Assembly (NCBI RefSeq): GCF_030268965.1
Contig: NZ_BSSE01000006.1
Coordinates: 62,001 to 126,000 of the forward strand
DNA: 64,000 nucleotides
Direction: 5' to 3'
Source of the DNA: Microtetraspora sp. NBRC 16547
GTDB taxonomy: Bacteria > Actinomycetota > Actinomycetes > Streptosporangiales > Streptosporangiaceae
This document shows positions 61,348 to 64,000 of the stretch, piece by piece. The notes under the pieces were generated by a model that saw nothing but the letters and a program-made list of their open reading frames with translations, did not search any database and had not been told where the DNA came from. Position 1 is the stretch's first letter. Each line of letters starts with the position of its first letter. A program made the position numbers and the translations under genes.

Positions 61348-62499
61348 ATGGAGCTCCCCTTCCCCATCTCGACCTACCACGAGCGGATGTCCCGGGTGCG
61401 CGCCCGGATGACCGAGCAGGGACTCGACGGCCTGATGCTGTCCATGCCCGACGTCGTGCACTGGCTGACCGGCGTCAACTCGGTCGGCTACCTCTGGCCG
61501 CAGGCGCTCATCGTCGACAGCTCGGCGGGCGAGCCCACCTACATCACCCGGACGACCGAGGCGCCGGGCGTCGCCTTCTGCTCCTGGCTGACCACGCCCC
61601 GGGTCTACGACATCGCGGTGGAGAACTCGGTCGAGGTGATCGCCGAGGTGATCAGAACACGCGGCCTCGACCAGGCGCGGGTCGGCGTCGAGCTGGACGC
61701 CTTCACGCTTTTGCCGGGCAACTGGGACCGGCTGCGCGCGGCGCTGCCCGGGGTTACCTGGGTGGACGCCTCCAACCTGGTGCCCGAGGAGCGCCTGGTG
61801 AAGTCGATGGCCGAGATCGCCTACCAGCGGCAGGCGGCGGAGATGGCCGACTACGCGATGGAGCGGGTGTTCGAGGCGATCCGGCCGGGCATGGCCGAGA
61901 CCGAGGTGGCGGGGATCGCGGCCAAGGCGCTCGGCGAGGCGGGCAGCGAGTTCGCCGCGATCCCGCCGATGGTCGTGTCCGGTGAGCGCAGCGCGCTGGT
62001 GCACGCCCTGGCCTCCCGCCGCACGTTGTCGCGCGGCGACGTGGTCTGCGTCGAGATCGCCGGTGTGGTGCACCGCTACCACGCGGTGCTGATGCGTACC
62101 GCGGTGATCGGCGAGCCGTCGGCCCGTGTCCGCGAGGTCGCCGACTGCGCGGGACGCGCCACCGAGGCCGCCATCGCCGCGGCGAAGCCGGGCGCCCCCG
62201 CGGCGGCGCCCGAGGAGGCGTGCAACGCCGTGCTGAACGAGCTTGGCCTGTTGCCCAACCGGTGCCACCGGGTCGGCTACAGCCTCGGCGTCGCCTTTCC
62301 GCCCGGCTGGCTGGAGCCGATGACGCTGGTCAAGGGAGACCCGCACGTGCTCGGCCCGGACATGTCGTTCACGATCGAACCGAACCTCAGCCTGGCCGAC
62401 GAGGGGTTTGGGATCAAGATGGGCGACACCGCGCTGTGCACACCGGACGGGTCGGTCAGCCTGTCCAGGCTCGACCACTCGCTGCGCGTGGTCGGCTGA
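61348..62499 (+). CDS. M24 family protein of creatinase/ectoine-hydrolase type
   Basis: A 383-residue pita-bread-fold protein. The N-terminal domain has YHERMSRVRARMTEQGLDGL and the C-terminal one VVSGERSALVHALASRRTLS, GDVVCVEIAG, HRYHAVLMRT, RVGYSLGVAFPPGW and SFTIEPNLSLAD. The usual five metal ligands of M24 aminopeptidases are not all present (E and H replace the first two Asp; RVGYSLG replaces GHGIG), as in creatinase and the ectoine hydrolase DoeA/EutD. So I favour a metal-free hydrolase rather than an aminopeptidase. GAAAGGACACC precedes the ATG. Confidence 0.8.
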   Translation: MELPFPISTYHERMSRVRARMTEQGLDGLMLSMPDVVHWLTGVNSVGYLWPQALIVDSSAGEPTYITRTTEAPGVAFCSWLTTPRVYDIAVENSVEVIAEVIRTRGLDQARVGVELDAFTLLPGNWDRLRAALPGVTWVDASNLVPEERLVKSMAEIAYQRQAAEMADYAMERVFEAIRPGMAETEVAGIAAKALGEAGSEFAAIPPMVVSGERSALVHALASRRTLSRGDVVCVEIAGVVHRYHAVLMRTAVIGEPSARVREVADCAGRATEAAIAAAKPGAPAAAPEEACNAVLNELGLLPNRCHRVGYSLGVAFPPGWLEPMTLVKGDPHVLGPDMSFTIEPNLSLADEGFGIKMGDTALCTPDGSVSLSRLDHSLRVVG

Positions 62500-62501
62500 C
62501 C

Positions 62502-63911
62502 ATGAGGGACTCGATCGCCCGCGCGGTCGCGGCGGCGGCACCCCGGCCCCTCTGGCTCGACCTCGCCGCCACGACCGGGCGGGCACCCGAGAGCTCGCCC
62601 GCCCTGGCCGGGGACACCACCTGCGACCTGGCGGTCGTCGGGGGCGGCTTCTCCGGCCTGTGGACGGCGCTGCTGGCCAAGGAACGCGACCCCGGACGCG
62701 ACGTCGTGCTGATCGAGGCGAAAGCCGTCGGCTGGGCCGCGTCTGGCCGCAACGGCGGCTTCGTCTCCTCCAGCCTTACCCACGGCCTGGCCAATGGAGC
62801 CGACCGCTGGCCGAGCGAGATCGCCACGCTGGAACGGCTCGGCCTGGCCAACCTGGACGAGCTGGAGCAGACGATCGCCCGCTACGGCATCGACTGCTCC
62901 TTCCAACGCAAGGGCAAGATGTGGGCGGCCACCCGCCCGCACGAGACCCGCGCGCTGGAGCACATGTGCGAACTGGCCGCCAGGCACGGCAGGGAGATCA
63001 CGCCGCTCTCCGGTGACCAGGCCCGCGCCCGGGTGGGCTCCCCCACCTACCTGTCCGGCGCACTGGACACCGAGGGGTACGCGCTGGTCGACCCGGCCGC
63101 CCTCGCGTACGGACTGCGCGCCGTGTGCGAGCGGCTCGGCGTGCGCGTCTTCGAGCGCACCCAGGTGACGGGTCTGACCGCCACGCCGAAGGGGATCGTG
63201 CTGGCCACACCGTACGGACGGGTCGGGGCCGACCGGGTGGCGCTGGCCACGAACGTGTTCCCTTCACTGCTGCGGCGGCTACGCCTGTTCACCGTCCCGG
63301 TGTACGACTACGTGCTGGCCACCGAGCCGCTCTCGGCCGGGCAACTCGCGTCGATCGGCTGGGACGGCGGTGAGGGCGTCAGTGACTGCGGCAACCAGTT
63401 CCACTACTACCGCCGCACTCCAGACGACCGGATCCTGTGGGGTGGCTACGACGCGGTCTACCACTACGGCAGCGGTCTTCGGCCGGAGCTGGACCAGCGG
63501 CCGGAGACGTTCCTGAAGCTGGCCGAGCATTTCTACCGGACGTTCCCGCAGCTGGAGGGGGTGCGCTTCAGCCACTGCTGGGGCGGCGCGATCGACACCT
63601 GCACCCGCTTCACCGCGTTCTACGGAACGGCGAAGGCGAACCGGGTCGCCTACGCGCTGGGCTTCACCGGCCTCGGCGTCGCGTCGACCCGGTTCGGCGC
63701 CAACGTGATGCTCGACCTGCTCTCCGGCACGCCGACGGAGCGGACGGAACTGGAGATGGTCCGTTCCCGGCCGATCCCCTTCCCCCCGGAGCCGCTGCGC
63801 TACACCGGCGTGGAGCTGACCCGCCGCTCGATGGCGGCCGCCGACGACATCGGCAGGCGCAACCTATGGCTGCGCACACTGGACCGATTCGGCGTTGGCT
63901 TCGACTCCTGA
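62502..63911 (+). CDS. FAD-dependent oxidoreductase (DAO family)
   Basis: A 469-residue glycine/D-amino-acid-oxidase-like flavoprotein. The FAD-binding GxGxxG motif is in LAVVGGGFSGLWTALLA, followed by VVLIEAKAVGWAASGRNGG. Later motifs are VPVYDYVLATEPL and RILWGGYDAVYHYGSGL, with the end ALGFTGLGVASTRFGANVML. It resembles gamma-glutamylputrescine oxidoreductase PuuB. The ATG at 62502 follows the M24 stop by 2 bases. It probably oxidises an amine released in the pathway. It ends the operon at a hairpin terminator. Confidence 0.88.
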   Translation: MRDSIARAVAAAAPRPLWLDLAATTGRAPESSPALAGDTTCDLAVVGGGFSGLWTALLAKERDPGRDVVLIEAKAVGWAASGRNGGFVSSSLTHGLANGADRWPSEIATLERLGLANLDELEQTIARYGIDCSFQRKGKMWAATRPHETRALEHMCELAARHGREITPLSGDQARARVGSPTYLSGALDTEGYALVDPAALAYGLRAVCERLGVRVFERTQVTGLTATPKGIVLATPYGRVGADRVALATNVFPSLLRRLRLFTVPVYDYVLATEPLSAGQLASIGWDGGEGVSDCGNQFHYYRRTPDDRILWGGYDAVYHYGSGLRPELDQRPETFLKLAEHFYRTFPQLEGVRFSHCWGGAIDTCTRFTAFYGTAKANRVAYALGFTGLGVASTRFGANVMLDLLSGTPTERTELEMVRSRPIPFPPEPLRYTGVELTRRSMAAADDIGRRNLWLRTLDRFGVGFDS

Positions 63912-63945
63912 CATCCGGGCTCCGGCCAGCCTGATCGGCCAACGC

Positions 63946-63975
63946 GAACGCGGTCCTGCCGTCGGGACCGCGTTC
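63946..63975 (+). terminator. hairpin terminator of the polyamine-type operon
   Basis: GAACGCGGTCC (63946-63956) pairs perfectly over 11 bp with GGACCGCGTTC (63965-63975), with an 8-base loop. It lies 35 bases after the oxidoreductase stop and is followed by GTCCTTTCATT. Confidence 0.7.
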
Positions 63976-64000
63976 GTCCTTTCATTGGAACACGTACCTA

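Noticed and set aside
61348-62499. Xaa-Pro aminopeptidase assignment
   Set aside because: Several of the five metal-ligand positions are replaced, which fits creatinase/ectoine-hydrolase-type proteins better.

Overview
The window is high-GC DNA with actinobacterial hallmarks: GTG and TTG starts, ATGA-overlapping operons, HxlR, XRE and TetR regulators, a BTAD regulator, a DUF574-type methyltransferase, DUF2637, and an FxLD-type lanthipeptide locus. A filamentous actinomycete such as a member of the Streptosporangiales is the best guess. That guess rests on gene content only. All family assignments were made by reading motifs, without database searches.

Layout. (1) 0-7.6 kb is a worn region: an HxlR regulator divergent from an acyl-CoA dehydrogenase, a WD40 remnant, an orphan hypothetical gene, a frameshifted sensor kinase, a membrane PP2C phosphatase and a CaiB/BaiF CoA-transferase fragment. 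(2) 7.6-10.3 kb holds the 3' half of a tRNA-Pro(CGG) with its terminator, a tyrosine integrase, a DUF2637 membrane protein and the 3' half of a tRNA-Arg(CCT). These look like att scars of integrative elements. (3) 10.4-17.1 kb is a tight five-gene minus-strand operon: a GASH-like helical protein, two different GTPases, a GAP1-like protein ending in an EAD1-like domain, and a caspase-like protease ending in the same domain. I read it as a GTPase-gated, caspase-executed conflict (abortive defence) system. It is the most exciting locus here.

(4) 18.8-34.3 kb is a restriction-type island: two C5 cytosine methyltransferases flanking a tiny plus-strand gene, a Vsr endonuclease, a UvrD-like helicase fused to a Cas4/RecB-like nuclease, and a five-gene operon of Z1 helicase, PD-(D/E)XK protein, MORC/MutL-like GHKL ATPase, an unknown protein and a DUF6339-like protein. 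A DUF3883-like nuclease gene lies beside it. This resembles the MORC-Z1 restriction systems known from comparative genomics. (5) 34.6-35.4 kb has an XRE remnant and two small actinomycete genes.

(6) 35.8-45.8 kb is a Tad/Flp pilus operon (lipoprotein, secreted protein, CpaB-, CpaE- and CpaF-like proteins, TadB, TadC, Flp pilin, three TadE/TadG-like pseudopilins) ending in a 905-residue membrane LysM-BTAD protein. (7) 46.1-52.5 kb is an FxLD-type class I lanthipeptide locus on the minus strand (protein-isoaspartate-type methyltransferase, 47-residue precursor, LanB, LanC) with an adjacent XRE regulator. (8) 52.6-54.9 kb is another worn stretch with a frameshifted DUF574 methyltransferase, an XRE remnant and an IS481-family remnant. 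(9) 54.9-63.9 kb is an uptake and catabolism locus for a polyamine-like compound: TetR regulator, PotDBCA-type ABC importer, cupin, histone-deacetylase-like amidohydrolase, creatinase/ectoine-hydrolase-like M24 protein and FAD oxidoreductase, closed by a strong hairpin terminator.

Several genes (3.8, 18.36, 33.85 and 53.35 kb) carry single-base frameshifts, some in homopolymer runs. They may be real decay or sequence errors. I see no CRISPR array, no rRNA and no complete tRNA.
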